DNA of 64,000 nucleotides from Microvirga sp. BSC39 (GTDB lineage Bacteria > Pseudomonadota > Alphaproteobacteria > Rhizobiales > Beijerinckiaceae): positions 186,001-250,000 of the forward strand of contig NZ_JPUG01000078.1 in the NCBI RefSeq assembly GCF_000739015.1, in the 5' to 3' direction. The position numbers were made by a program, and so were the translations under genes. The notes below the pieces were generated by a model. The model was not told the DNA's origin, searched no databases, and saw nothing but the letters and a program-made list of their open reading frames with translations. Below are positions 55,699 to 63,822 of the stretch, piece after piece; positions within the stretch are counted from its first letter, which is position 1, and the number at the start of each line of letters is the position of its first letter.

Positions 55699-56589
55699 TT
55701 AGGACGTCTTGGCGAGATCCGCCAGGGCTTTGCGCAGATTGCCATCGTGGCGCTCGAGAGCGGCTTGCGCATCGGTTGGGTTGCCGCCCATCGCGATGAG
55801 AACGGCCGTCTTCAGGTCGCCGCCGGCCTCCAAGATGGCGTCCGTCGCCGTTGCCTCGTCGCAATCGGTGATCTGCATGACCATGATCTCGCTGCGGCGG
55901 CGCAGCTTGGCGTTCGTCGCGCGCATGTTCACCATGAGGCCGCGATAGACCCGGTCCATCCTGACCATGATCAGGGTGGAGAGCAGGTTGAGAATCACCT
56001 TCTGGGCGGTGCCGGCCTTCATGCGCGTCGAGCCCGCCACCACCTCCTCGCCCGTGTCGGCCAGGATCGGATGGGAGCAGACCTCGAGCAGCGGCGTGTC
56101 GGGGTTGTTGGAAATGCCGATGGTCTGGGCGCCTCGCGCGGCTGCTTCCTTGAGGGCCGCGATGGTGAACGGCGTCCGGCCGCTGGCCGCCACGCCGATC
56201 ACCACATCGTCGGGTCCGATGGTGTTGTCGCGGATGCCCGCGATGCCGTCCTCGACCGAGTCCTCGGCATTCTCGACCGCCTGCATGATGGCGCCTTCGC
56301 CGCCGGCGATCAGGTAGACGATACGGTCGTCGGGCCAGTTGAAGGTCGGCGGAAGCTCCGTCCCATCCTGAACGCCGATGCGGCCCGAGGTGCCGGCACC
56401 CGCATAGACGAGGCGCCCGCCACGGCGCAGGCGCGGCACGGCCTCTTCCGCTGCGGAAGCAATCGCCGGGAGAGCAGGCCTGACGGCCGCAACGGCGGAG
56501 AGCTGTCCCTCAAGAAACGCCGAGAGCACATCGAGGCTCGGCCAGGTGTCGAGGTCTTGGTAGCGGGTACTGAAATGTTCTGTCGCCAT
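55699..56589 (-). CDS. murQ: N-acetylmuramic acid 6-phosphate etherase
   Basis: A 296-residue SIS-domain enzyme that splits the lactyl ether of MurNAc-6-P to give GlcNAc-6-P and D-lactate. YAGAGTSGRIGVQDGTELPPTFN has the phosphosugar motif and the catalytic Glu; VVIGVAASGRTPF and AGSTRMKAGTAQKVILN complete the SIS domain. The opening TEHFSTRYQDLDTW is the family start, so ATG 56589 is used. The promoter region carries an operator-like site. The GlcNAc kinase gene follows. Confidence 0.96.
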   Translation of the reverse strand: MATEHFSTRYQDLDTWPSLDVLSAFLEGQLSAVAAVRPALPAIASAAEEAVPRLRRGGRLVYAGAGTSGRIGVQDGTELPPTFNWPDDRIVYLIAGGEGAIMQAVENAEDSVEDGIAGIRDNTIGPDDVVIGVAASGRTPFTIAALKEAAARGAQTIGISNNPDTPLLEVCSHPILADTGEEVVAGSTRMKAGTAQKVILNLLSTLIMVRMDRVYRGLMVNMRATNAKLRRRSEIMVMQITDCDEATATDAILEAGGDLKTAVLIAMGGNPTDAQAALERHDGNLRKALADLAKTS

Positions 56590-56604
56590 TATGCCAACTT
56601 TCTT

Positions 56605-56623
56605 CCAGACCAATATAGGACCA
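56605..56623 (-). promoter_or_regulatory. Candidate operator upstream of murQ
   Basis: On the minus strand this reads TGGTCCTATATTGGTCTGG, 16 bp before the murQ ATG. It shares TGGT-N3-ATATTGG-N-C with the site at 58885-58902. Its TGGTC and TTGGTCT half-sites resemble those bound by GntR/HutC regulators of amino sugar genes (DasR, NagR). Confidence 0.5.
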
Positions 56624-56698
56624 GTTGAGATCCGCAACAATCGCCTGGAGAGGCCTGACAGGCCCTAGCCATCAACTTTTCTGTTGGCATCCTTGAAG

Positions 56699-57718
56699 TC
56701 ACGACTGTCGGTCGAACAACGCGATCACCTGCTCGCCCGTTGCACGGCGGAGGGGAAGGATTCCGCTGTCCTTGTGCCGGCTCGGATGGACCCGGTTGGT
56801 GAGGAGCGACCAGGCCAGCCCACGTTCGAAATCGATCCACAGGCCGGTGCCGGTGAAGCCGGTGTGGCCGATGGTGTCGGGCGAGCAGGAATCGCCGCCG
56901 TGCCAGCCGGGATAGGAACCTTCCCAGCCTACGGTTCGCTTCTCGGATTCCCGCGTACGAATGGCCTTGATGGAGGCTGGCGACAGTCCCGTGCTGTCGA
57001 GGAGCGAGCGGGCGAAGTCGAGCACGCCGTCGATGGTGCCGAAGAGGCCCGCATGGCCTGAGGCGCCGCCGAGCGCAAAGGCGTTCTCGTCATGCACCTC
57101 ACCGCGGATCACGCGCCCGCGCCACGTGTCCTTTTCGGTTGCGGCACAGAGCTTCGGATCCGGCCGGAACGAGAAGCGTTCGGGAAGCGGCTGATCGATC
57201 AGCGCCTGTCCGGTGACGCGCTCGATGGCGATGCCGAGCAGCATGTAGTTGATGTCGGAATACACCGGCGGCCCGGGCTGCCAGACGCGCTGCAGGATGA
57301 AGGCGCGCAGGGTGTTCGGATCCTGGCCATAGGTGTAGAGCGGTTCCACCGCCGGCAGATGTGTCTGGTGCGCGAGGCACTGGCGAAAGGTGAGCCGCCG
57401 CTCGGCTGCGTTCATGTCGTACTGGCGCAGATCCGGGATGACCTTGACCAACGGATCGTCGAGGGCGATCCGGCCTTTTTCGACCAATTGCAGAACGCGT
57501 GTGGTCGTGAAGATCACCTTCGTGAGCGAGGCGAGATCGAACCATATTTCACGGGAAACATCTTCGCGCTCCGGCTCGATCTGCGCGTAACCGGCCCATT
57601 GCACGGCACGCTCGCCATCCGTCGTGACCAGCCCGAGAACCGCGCCGGGAATGTTGCCGCTCCGGATCGAAGCGGCAGCGGGCGCGAAGGCCTCCTTGAT
57701 CAGATCCATCAGCGCCAT
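56699..57718 (-). CDS. Serine hydrolase, beta-lactamase/penicillin-binding fold
   Basis: A 339-residue protein of the class C beta-lactamase/AmpH/EstB group. The nucleophilic Ser lies in SLTK, the second motif is YSDINY (Y-x-N), and the third is HTGFTG in place of KTG. There is no clear signal peptide, so it may act in the cytoplasm on imported wall fragments. ATG 57718 is seven bases after the anmK stop; a start at 57748 would overlap anmK. Its position between anmK and murQ supports a role in processing muropeptides or related esters, though the substrate is inference. Confidence 0.85.
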   Translation of the reverse strand: MALMDLIKEAFAPAAASIRSGNIPGAVLGLVTTDGERAVQWAGYAQIEPEREDVSREIWFDLASLTKVIFTTTRVLQLVEKGRIALDDPLVKVIPDLRQYDMNAAERRLTFRQCLAHQTHLPAVEPLYTYGQDPNTLRAFILQRVWQPGPPVYSDINYMLLGIAIERVTGQALIDQPLPERFSFRPDPKLCAATEKDTWRGRVIRGEVHDENAFALGGASGHAGLFGTIDGVLDFARSLLDSTGLSPASIKAIRTRESEKRTVGWEGSYPGWHGGDSCSPDTIGHTGFTGTGLWIDFERGLAWSLLTNRVHPSRHKDSGILPLRRATGEQVIALFDRQS

Positions 57719-57725
57719 GGCTGTC

Positions 57726-58823
57726 TCACGCAGCGCGGTGCAGTTCACCGCCGGGCATCGGCTGCGGCACGCCGGTTGTGGTCGGCAGGCTCAAAGGCAG
57801 GCCGAGGGTCGACCGCACGGCGAGATAGCCGAACGCCTGCGCCTCGATGAAATCGCCGTCCCAGCCCACGGCTTCCACCGGATCGACAGCAACACTGAGT
57901 TCCTCATGCAGGCGCGTCATGAAATGAGCGTTGCGCCGCCCGCCGCCGGTCACCAGCCAGCGCTGTGGTGCACGCGGCACATGGCGCAGGGCTGCGATGA
58001 CGGATTGAATCGTGAGCTCAGCCAGGGTCGCCGCGCCGTCCTCGTCCGAGAGCGCTTCAACGCCTTTGGCGCGGGCATGAAAATCCTGGCGGTCGAGAGA
58101 TTTCGGTGCGGGCCGGTCAAAGAACGGGTTCTGCATGAACGCGGAGACGAGTGTCCCGTCGACCGTGCCGGAGGCGGCGAGCTGCCCGTTCTCGTCAAAG
58201 TTCAGGCCCCGGCGGCGCAGCACGAAATCGTCGAGCAGCGCGCTCGCCGGTCCGGTGTCGAAGGCGATCACCACGTCGCCGTCGATATAAGTGACGTTCC
58301 CGACGCCGCCGAGATTGAGGATCATGACCGGCTGCGCGAGGTCGCTGGCGAGCGCACGATGGTAAAGGGGAACGAAGGGTGCCCCTTCGCCGCCAGACGC
58401 AACATCCGCATGACGGAAGCGATCAACCGTATCGATGCCGAGTGCCTCGGCGACTTTCGCGCCAAGACCGAGCTGGCGCGTGAAGCGGACCTCCGGCCGG
58501 TGGTAGACGGTCTGACCATGGAATCCGATGAGCTTCACCTCCGCGGCGCTGATCCCGGTCTCCTCCATGAAGCGCCGGACAGCTCCGATATGAGCCTCCG
58601 TCACGGCCTGCTCGAGATCCTCCAGCGGTTCGCTCTGCGCCCGCGCCGGCTCGGCAATCAAGGCCTGAAGGGTTTTCCTCAAATCATCCGGATAGGAGAA
58701 GGTGCGTCCGGGCCCCGGCCTCACCACCGTGTCGCCGTCCGTCTCGACGATGGAGACGTCGATCCCGTCCATCGATGTGCCGCTGATCACCCCGATGGCT
58801 TTGACGATGGAACGATCCGACAT
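57726..58823 (-). CDS. anmK: Anhydro-N-acetylmuramic acid kinase
   Basis: A 365-residue kinase that opens the 1,6-anhydro ring of anhydroMurNAc and yields MurNAc-6-P. VISGTSMDGIDVSIV is the ATP site signature; GFHGQTVYHRP and LNLGGVGNVTYID are sugar-site motifs; FDTGPASALLDDFV holds the catalytic Asp; TGGGRRNAHFM closes the domain. It starts at ATG 58823 next to the shared operator region, and is the first gene of the minus-strand set. Confidence 0.96.
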   Translation of the reverse strand: MSDRSIVKAIGVISGTSMDGIDVSIVETDGDTVVRPGPGRTFSYPDDLRKTLQALIAEPARAQSEPLEDLEQAVTEAHIGAVRRFMEETGISAAEVKLIGFHGQTVYHRPEVRFTRQLGLGAKVAEALGIDTVDRFRHADVASGGEGAPFVPLYHRALASDLAQPVMILNLGGVGNVTYIDGDVVIAFDTGPASALLDDFVLRRRGLNFDENGQLAASGTVDGTLVSAFMQNPFFDRPAPKSLDRQDFHARAKGVEALSDEDGAATLAELTIQSVIAALRHVPRAPQRWLVTGGGRRNAHFMTRLHEELSVAVDPVEAVGWDGDFIEAQAFGYLAVRSTLGLPLSLPTTTGVPQPMPGGELHRAA

Positions 58824-58884
58824 CTGTTTCTCCGGCCTTGTCTATCTGTCGCGACCATAGCACAGCCGAGGAGCCGGTCCAGAG

Positions 58885-58902
58885 TGGTATGATATTGGAC
58901 CA
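58885..58902. promoter_or_regulatory. Candidate operator between anmK and the importer
   Basis: TGGTATGATATTGGACCA has the palindromic pattern TGGT-N3-ATAT-N3-ACCA. Additional GGTCC half-sites lie at both sides (58876-58880 and 58908-58912). It occupies the promoter region shared by anmK and the binding-protein gene and resembles the site upstream of murQ. Confidence 0.55.
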
Positions 58903-58963
58903 TGACAGGTCCGCCACGATGACCTATAAATCGTTCTGCGGCTTCCAAGGGAGGAATAGACGG

Positions 58964-60463
58964 ATGGTCAGGTCAGCTCTGCGCGGCGCAATCGGCGCAG
59001 GTTTCATGGTGGCGGCAATCGCCTCCGCCTCGGCTCAGGTTCTGGAAATCGGCGCGGATGCCGGCCCGACGGGGCTCGATCCGCATCTCATCACCGCGTT
59101 CCCGAGCTTCATGGTGGTGAACGGCAACATCTATGAGGGCCTCACGGCCATCGACAAGGATCTCAAGACCGTCCCGGGGCTGGCCGAATCCTGGACCGTC
59201 GCGCCGGACGGCAAGACCTATACGTTCAAGCTGCGCTCAGGCGTGAAATTCCACGACGGCTCCGACATGAACGCAGAGGATGTGGTGGCCTCCATCAAGC
59301 GCGTGCAGAGCAAGGACATCGCCTCGCCCCTGGCGAGCCGTCTCGCTGCGGTGGAAAGCGCCAATGCGGTCGATCCCCAGACCGTCGAGCTGAAGCTCAA
59401 GGAACCGTCCGCTGCGCTTCTGTCGTCGCTCGCGACCATTGCCATCGTGCCGAGCGCCATGGAGGCGAACAAGGACGCCCTGCAGAAGGCGCCGGTCGGC
59501 ACGGGTCCGTTCAAGTTCCAGGAGTGGCAGCCCAACGGCTTCATCCTGCTCACCAAGAACGACGCCTATTGGGAGAAGAGCCTGCCAAAGCTCGCCGGGC
59601 TCAAGTTCAACATCGTGCCTGAATCGGCCACCCGTCAGGTGGGCCTGAGCAACGGACAATACGCTCTCCTGCCCAACATCGATGCGGCCACAGCCCTGCA
59701 GCTCAAGGGCAAGCCGAACGTGAAGCTCGCCGAGACCATGGACCTCGCCTACACGCTCATCGGCATGAACGTGTCGAAGCCGCCCTTCGACAACGCGAAG
59801 GTGCGCGAGGCGGTGAACTACGCCATCAACCGGCAGGAGATCGTGGACGCAGCCCTCTTCGGCGCCGGCGTTCCGGGTGGTCCGCTCTCGCCGGCCCTGA
59901 AATCCTGGGCGCTTAACGTCAACCAGTTCGCTTGCTACAAGCCCGATCCGGCGAAAGCCCAGGCGCTCCTGAAGGAGGCGGGCGTCGCGACACCGGTGGC
60001 CGTCACCCTGAAGGTCCTGCCGCGCCAGGACGTGAAGGACATCGCCCAGGTGGTGCAGGAGCAGCTGAACAAGGCGGGCTTCAAGGTCGAGCTGGTCAAC
60101 CAGGAGCAGGGCCAATTCATCCAGGACTGGCGCAACAGCAATTTCGACATGTTCGCCTCGATCAATGCCGGCCAGCCGGATCCGGACGAGTATTTCTACC
60201 GCACCTTCCGCACCGGCGGCTCGACCAACGTGTTCAAGTACTCGGATGCGGAGATCGACGGCCTGCTCGACCAGGCGCGCAGCCAGCAGGACCAGGCAGC
60301 GCGCAAGACGGCCTACGACAAGGTGCAGCAGAAGCTCGCCTGCTCCGGCCCCGTGGCGCATCTGACCTACGGCACCCTGTTCTCGGCCATGAACAGCAAG
60401 CTGCAGGGTTATGACGTGATGCCGAACCGGTCACTCCTGACCCTGCGCAACGCTTCCTATTAA
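58964..60463 (+). CDS. ABC transporter substrate-binding protein, peptide type
   Basis: A 499-residue periplasmic binding protein of the DppA/OppA family (SBP_bac_5). ATG 58964 has GGAGGAA upstream and opens on a signal peptide (about 1-25, ending ASASAQ). GLTAIDKDLKTVPGLAESW, YTFKLRSGVKFHDGSDMNAEDVV and GTGPFKFQEWQPNGFILL are family signatures. It delivers peptides, and in this context possibly murein peptides or muropeptides, to the permeases encoded downstream. The gene is divergent from anmK across 140 bp containing an operator-like site. Confidence 0.93.
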   Translation: MVRSALRGAIGAGFMVAAIASASAQVLEIGADAGPTGLDPHLITAFPSFMVVNGNIYEGLTAIDKDLKTVPGLAESWTVAPDGKTYTFKLRSGVKFHDGSDMNAEDVVASIKRVQSKDIASPLASRLAAVESANAVDPQTVELKLKEPSAALLSSLATIAIVPSAMEANKDALQKAPVGTGPFKFQEWQPNGFILLTKNDAYWEKSLPKLAGLKFNIVPESATRQVGLSNGQYALLPNIDAATALQLKGKPNVKLAETMDLAYTLIGMNVSKPPFDNAKVREAVNYAINRQEIVDAALFGAGVPGGPLSPALKSWALNVNQFACYKPDPAKAQALLKEAGVATPVAVTLKVLPRQDVKDIAQVVQEQLNKAGFKVELVNQEQGQFIQDWRNSNFDMFASINAGQPDPDEYFYRTFRTGGSTNVFKYSDAEIDGLLDQARSQQDQAARKTAYDKVQQKLACSGPVAHLTYGTLFSAMNSKLQGYDVMPNRSLLTLRNASY

Positions 60464-60475
60464 GAGCCGACGATT

Positions 60476-60505
60476 GCCCCGGCGCCGCATCTGTGGCGCT
60501 GGGGC
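60476..60505 (+). promoter_or_regulatory. Stem-loop between binding-protein and permease genes
   Basis: gcccc and gcgcc pair with ggcgc and ggggc around an eight-base loop, with one mismatch. It lies in the 63-bp gap and probably stabilises the upstream mRNA or reduces read-through, giving more binding protein than permease. TATTTTG follows. Confidence 0.55.
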
Positions 60506-60526
60506 GTATTTTGAGAGCCCCTCTGT

Positions 60527-61474
60527 ATGAACCGAGTCCTGCTCGCGCGCCTCATCGATCTGGTCATCGTCCTGTTCGGCGTGTCGATCATCGTGTTTCT
60601 GATGATCCGCCTGATCCCCGGCGATGCGGTGGCGATCATGCTCGGGGCGAACACCGAGATCACCCCTGAGCGCATGGCGGAGCTCAACCGCCGAGTCGGT
60701 CTCGACCGTCCCATCGTCGAGCAATACCTGCTTTGGGCGGGCTCCGCCCTGCGCGGCGATTTCGGGACCTCGCTGTGGACAGGCCGGCCCGTGGCCGGCG
60801 AGATCCTTCTGCACCTGTGGCCGACGCTGGAACTCACATTTCTTGCGCTTCTCATCGGCGCCGTGCTGGCGGTGCCCGTCGGCTGCCTGATGGCGCAAAC
60901 GCGCGGCGGTGCTGCCGACGTGACGATGCGCGTGACAGCCATCGCCGGCCTGACGATTCCCTCCTTCTGGCTCGGCATCGTGCTGATCCTGCTGCTTGCC
61001 AGCTGGGCGCCGGGCTTCGCATCCCTCGGCTACGTGCCGTTCTCGGAAGATCCTGTCGGCAATCTCCAGCGGATGACCTTGCCGGCCATCGCCCTGGCGC
61101 TGCCGATCCTCGCCAATCTCTCGCGCCTCGTGCGCTCGGCCATGCTCGATGCGCTGGGTCAGGACTATGTCCGCACGGCGCGTGCCAAGGGCTTGGCTGA
61201 GCGCAAAGTCGTCTACAAGCATGCCTTACGCAATGCGCTGATCCCGTTCCTCACCAGCGTCGGCATCATGACGGGCTATCTCCTCGGCGGCGCCATCGTG
61301 GTCGAGCAGGTCTTTGCCATTCCGGGCCTCGGCCGACTCATTCTCGGAGCCATCGCCGAGCGCAATTACCCGCTCATCCAGGCCACCATCCTGGTGGTCA
61401 CGGCAGGCTTCGTCTTGGTGAACTTTCTCGTCGACCTTCTCTACATCGTCGTCGATCCTCGCGTGAGGGCTTAG
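60527..61474 (+). CDS. ABC transporter permease, DppB/OppB type
   Basis: A 315-residue inner-membrane permease with six hydrophobic segments. It opens RLIDLVIVLFGVSIIVFLMIRLIPGD, the DppB-type signature. The EAA loop that contacts the ATPase is in YVRTARAKGLAERKVVYKHALRNALIP. It is followed after four bases by the second permease. Together they form the channel for the substrate delivered by the binding protein encoded upstream. Confidence 0.94.
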   Translation: MNRVLLARLIDLVIVLFGVSIIVFLMIRLIPGDAVAIMLGANTEITPERMAELNRRVGLDRPIVEQYLLWAGSALRGDFGTSLWTGRPVAGEILLHLWPTLELTFLALLIGAVLAVPVGCLMAQTRGGAADVTMRVTAIAGLTIPSFWLGIVLILLLASWAPGFASLGYVPFSEDPVGNLQRMTLPAIALALPILANLSRLVRSAMLDALGQDYVRTARAKGLAERKVVYKHALRNALIPFLTSVGIMTGYLLGGAIVVEQVFAIPGLGRLILGAIAERNYPLIQATILVVTAGFVLVNFLVDLLYIVVDPRVRA

Positions 61475-61478
61475 AGCC

Positions 61479-62303
61479 GTGCAGCGTCTGGCCAAGAACA
61501 AGCTACTCACCTTCGCGGTCGTCCTGGTGGCGATCCAGATCATCCTCGCTCTCGGCGCGCCCGTGTTCGCACCTTACGACCCGATGGCGCAGAGCGTGGC
61601 GCGACGCCTGCGCGCGCCGACCGAGCTGAACTGGTTCGGCACCGACCAGCTCGGCCGCGATGTGCTGACCCGGATCCTCTACGGCTATCGCACCTCGCTC
61701 ATCGCCTGCCTGCTCGCCGTCAGCGTTGCCCTCTTAGCGGGAGGGGCCCTCGGTCTCGTGGCCGCCTATTACCGCGGCTGGCTCGACCGGATCATCATGC
61801 GCATCATGGATGTGCTCTTCGCCTTTCCGGTGATGCTGCTCGCCATCGGCATCATCGCGGTACTGGGGCCGCACACCTACAGCGCAGCCGCCGCCATTGC
61901 GGTCGTCTACACGCCGATCTTCGCCCGGCTCCTGCGCGGCCCGGCGCTGGTGCTGTGCGAGAGCGAGTACGTGGCAGGTGCCCGCGCCATCGGAGCGTCG
62001 GATGCCCGCATCATCTTCATGCACATCCTGCCGAACCTCGCATCCGTCATCCTGGTTCAGACGACCCTGCTGCTCTCCGCCGCGATTCTTGTGGAGGCCT
62101 CACTCTCGTTCCTCGGTCTCGGCACCCAGCCGCCCACGCCGTCGCTCGGCCTGATGCTGTCGGAAGGCCGCAACTTTCTCATGCTCTCGCCCTGGAGCGC
62201 GATCTTTGCTGGCTTTGCCATCCTGTTCCTGTCCTTCGGCTTCAATCTCCTGGGCGACGCCCTGCGCGACACCCTCGATCCGCGCCTGAGAGGACAACCG
62301 TGA
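61479..62303 (+). CDS. ABC transporter permease, DppC/OppC type
   Basis: A 274-residue permease starting at GTG 61479. The RLRAPTELNWFGTDQLGRDVLTRILYGYRTSL block and the EAA loop (EYVAGARAIGASDARIIFMHILPN) are typical of DppC. It overlaps the following GNAT gene by four bases (GTGA). No ATPase genes follow; in most systems of this type two ATPase genes (dppD, dppF) are next. Confidence 0.93.
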   Translation: MQRLAKNKLLTFAVVLVAIQIILALGAPVFAPYDPMAQSVARRLRAPTELNWFGTDQLGRDVLTRILYGYRTSLIACLLAVSVALLAGGALGLVAAYYRGWLDRIIMRIMDVLFAFPVMLLAIGIIAVLGPHTYSAAAAIAVVYTPIFARLLRGPALVLCESEYVAGARAIGASDARIIFMHILPNLASVILVQTTLLLSAAILVEASLSFLGLGTQPPTPSLGLMLSEGRNFLMLSPWSAIFAGFAILFLSFGFNLLGDALRDTLDPRLRGQP

Positions 62304-62737
62304 TCGTACGGTCTGCCGGAGCGGATGATGTCCCGGCCCTAGCAGCTATCGCCGAAAGGTCTTACCGGGCTGCCTTTGAGAACATCCTGGAACTGGATGT
62401 GATCGAAGGCCGAGACGCCACCTTCTTTGCGACGCGCTTCGCCTCCTCATGGGAGCGCGTGCTGGTGGTTGCCTCGGAAGGCAGACCTGTCGGCTTCCTG
62501 CTCATGACCGACGGGCATATCGACATGCTGTTCATGGATCCTCCGGTGAGCGGCAGGGGAGGTGGCGCGCTTCTCCTGAAAGAGGCTGAGCAGCGAGGGG
62601 CGAGAAGCCTCGAGTGCTTCCGCGACAACCATGCGGCCCGTCGCTTCTATGAGCACCATGGTTGGCGCGTGGAGCGGGAATACGACCGGGAGTTCGCCGG
62701 AAAAAGCCGCAGCTTTGTCTTCTATGTGAAGGACTGA
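62300..62737 (+). CDS. GNAT-family N-acetyltransferase
   Basis: A 145-residue acetyltransferase from GTG 62300, translationally coupled to the permease gene by a four-base overlap. The acetyl-CoA motif is FMDPPVSGRGGGALLLKEAEQRG; ECFRDNHAARRFYEHHGWRVE follows. The coupling suggests it acetylates the imported compound or a product of it, such as an amino sugar or a peptide amine. The substrate is unknown. The stop is four bases from the convergent oxidoreductase gene. Confidence 0.82.
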   Translation: MIVRSAGADDVPALAAIAERSYRAAFENILELDVIEGRDATFFATRFASSWERVLVVASEGRPVGFLLMTDGHIDMLFMDPPVSGRGGGALLLKEAEQRGARSLECFRDNHAARRFYEHHGWRVEREYDREFAGKSRSFVFYVKD

Positions 62738-62741
62738 CGCC

Positions 62742-63809
62742 TCAGAGCGTCACCACCCGGCCTGTCCGCACCGCCTCGTCGGCGGCGAGCACGATGCGCA
62801 GGGAGCGAACGGCATCGTTCATATGATCCGTCAGGTCCAGATCCTCCTGGATTGCCCGCAGAAGGTACCGCTGCTCGCGCTCGCACAGATCGTCGTGGTC
62901 CGGTTCGTCCGTGGTGCTGATCCGCTCGTCCGCCTTTGCGAAGGCTCCATCATCCTTCAGAGCCGCATGGTGGAGCAGGATCTGGTTTGTCTTGGTATGA
63001 GCGTTGATGTCGTCGGAACGGATGTCGCCGACCGTCTCGGCCATGACGATGCTGACGCTGCCCTTCGGGCCGATCACGTCCTTCACGAAATAGGCGGTCT
63101 CACTCATCATCGGGCCCCATCCGGCCTCGTACCAGCCGACGGAGCCGTCGTCGAAGGTCACGTGGAGATGGCCGTAATTGTACATGCCGGCCGGCATGTC
63201 CTCGGTCAGGCGCGTGCCCACGCCGTGAACCTGCACGGGCTTCGCCTTGGTGATCTGGCACATGACGTCGACATAGTGCACGCCGCAATCGACGATGGGC
63301 GAGAGGGATTGCAGCAGCCGCTTGTGGGCCTCCCAGGCGGCGCCGCTCGATTGCTGATTGAGGTTCATGCGGAAGACGTGCGGCGTGCCGAGCGTCCTGG
63401 CGATCTCGATGAACTTGATCCAGGACGGGTGGTGGCGAAGGATATAGCCGATGACGAGCTTGCGCCCGGTGCGCATGGCCGTATCGACCACCCGCTGCGC
63501 ATCCTCGACGGTATCTGCCAGGGGCTTTTCCACGAACACGTGCGCACCCGCTTCCATTGCCCGGATCGCATAGGGCGCATGGGTGTCCGACCAGGTGTTG
63601 ATCGACACCACGTCCGGCTTTGTCGCCGTCAGCGCTTCCTCGAAATCGCTGAACCGGGGAGCCCCGCGCAGAGCCTCGGGAAGCTCCATGCTGTCGATGT
63701 TGCGCGTGCAGAGGCCTGCAATCTCGTAGCCCTCGATCCGCGTATAGGCGAGGGCATGGGACAGGCCCATATTGCCGAGGCCGACGACCAGAACCCGCTG
63801 CACGCTCAT
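62742..63809 (-). CDS. Gfo/Idh/MocA-family oxidoreductase
   Basis: A 355-residue NAD(P)-dependent oxidoreductase. The Rossmann motif is VLVVGLGNMGLSHALAY; FVEKPLADTVEDAQRVV has the EKP motif with its catalytic Lys; DCGVHYVDVMCQI carries the catalytic Asp and His. The C-terminal beta-sheet domain binds substrate. ATG 63809 is 13 bases after the nagA stop and has GGGGAAAG in that gap, so the two are one operon. It probably modifies an amino sugar or sugar acid; the substrate is not evident. Confidence 0.88.
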   Translation of the reverse strand: MSVQRVLVVGLGNMGLSHALAYTRIEGYEIAGLCTRNIDSMELPEALRGAPRFSDFEEALTATKPDVVSINTWSDTHAPYAIRAMEAGAHVFVEKPLADTVEDAQRVVDTAMRTGRKLVIGYILRHHPSWIKFIEIARTLGTPHVFRMNLNQQSSGAAWEAHKRLLQSLSPIVDCGVHYVDVMCQITKAKPVQVHGVGTRLTEDMPAGMYNYGHLHVTFDDGSVGWYEAGWGPMMSETAYFVKDVIGPKGSVSIVMAETVGDIRSDDINAHTKTNQILLHHAALKDDGAFAKADERISTTDEPDHDDLCEREQRYLLRAIQEDLDLTDHMNDAVRSLRIVLAADEAVRTGRVVTL

Positions 63810-63822
63810 CGACGCTTTCCCC

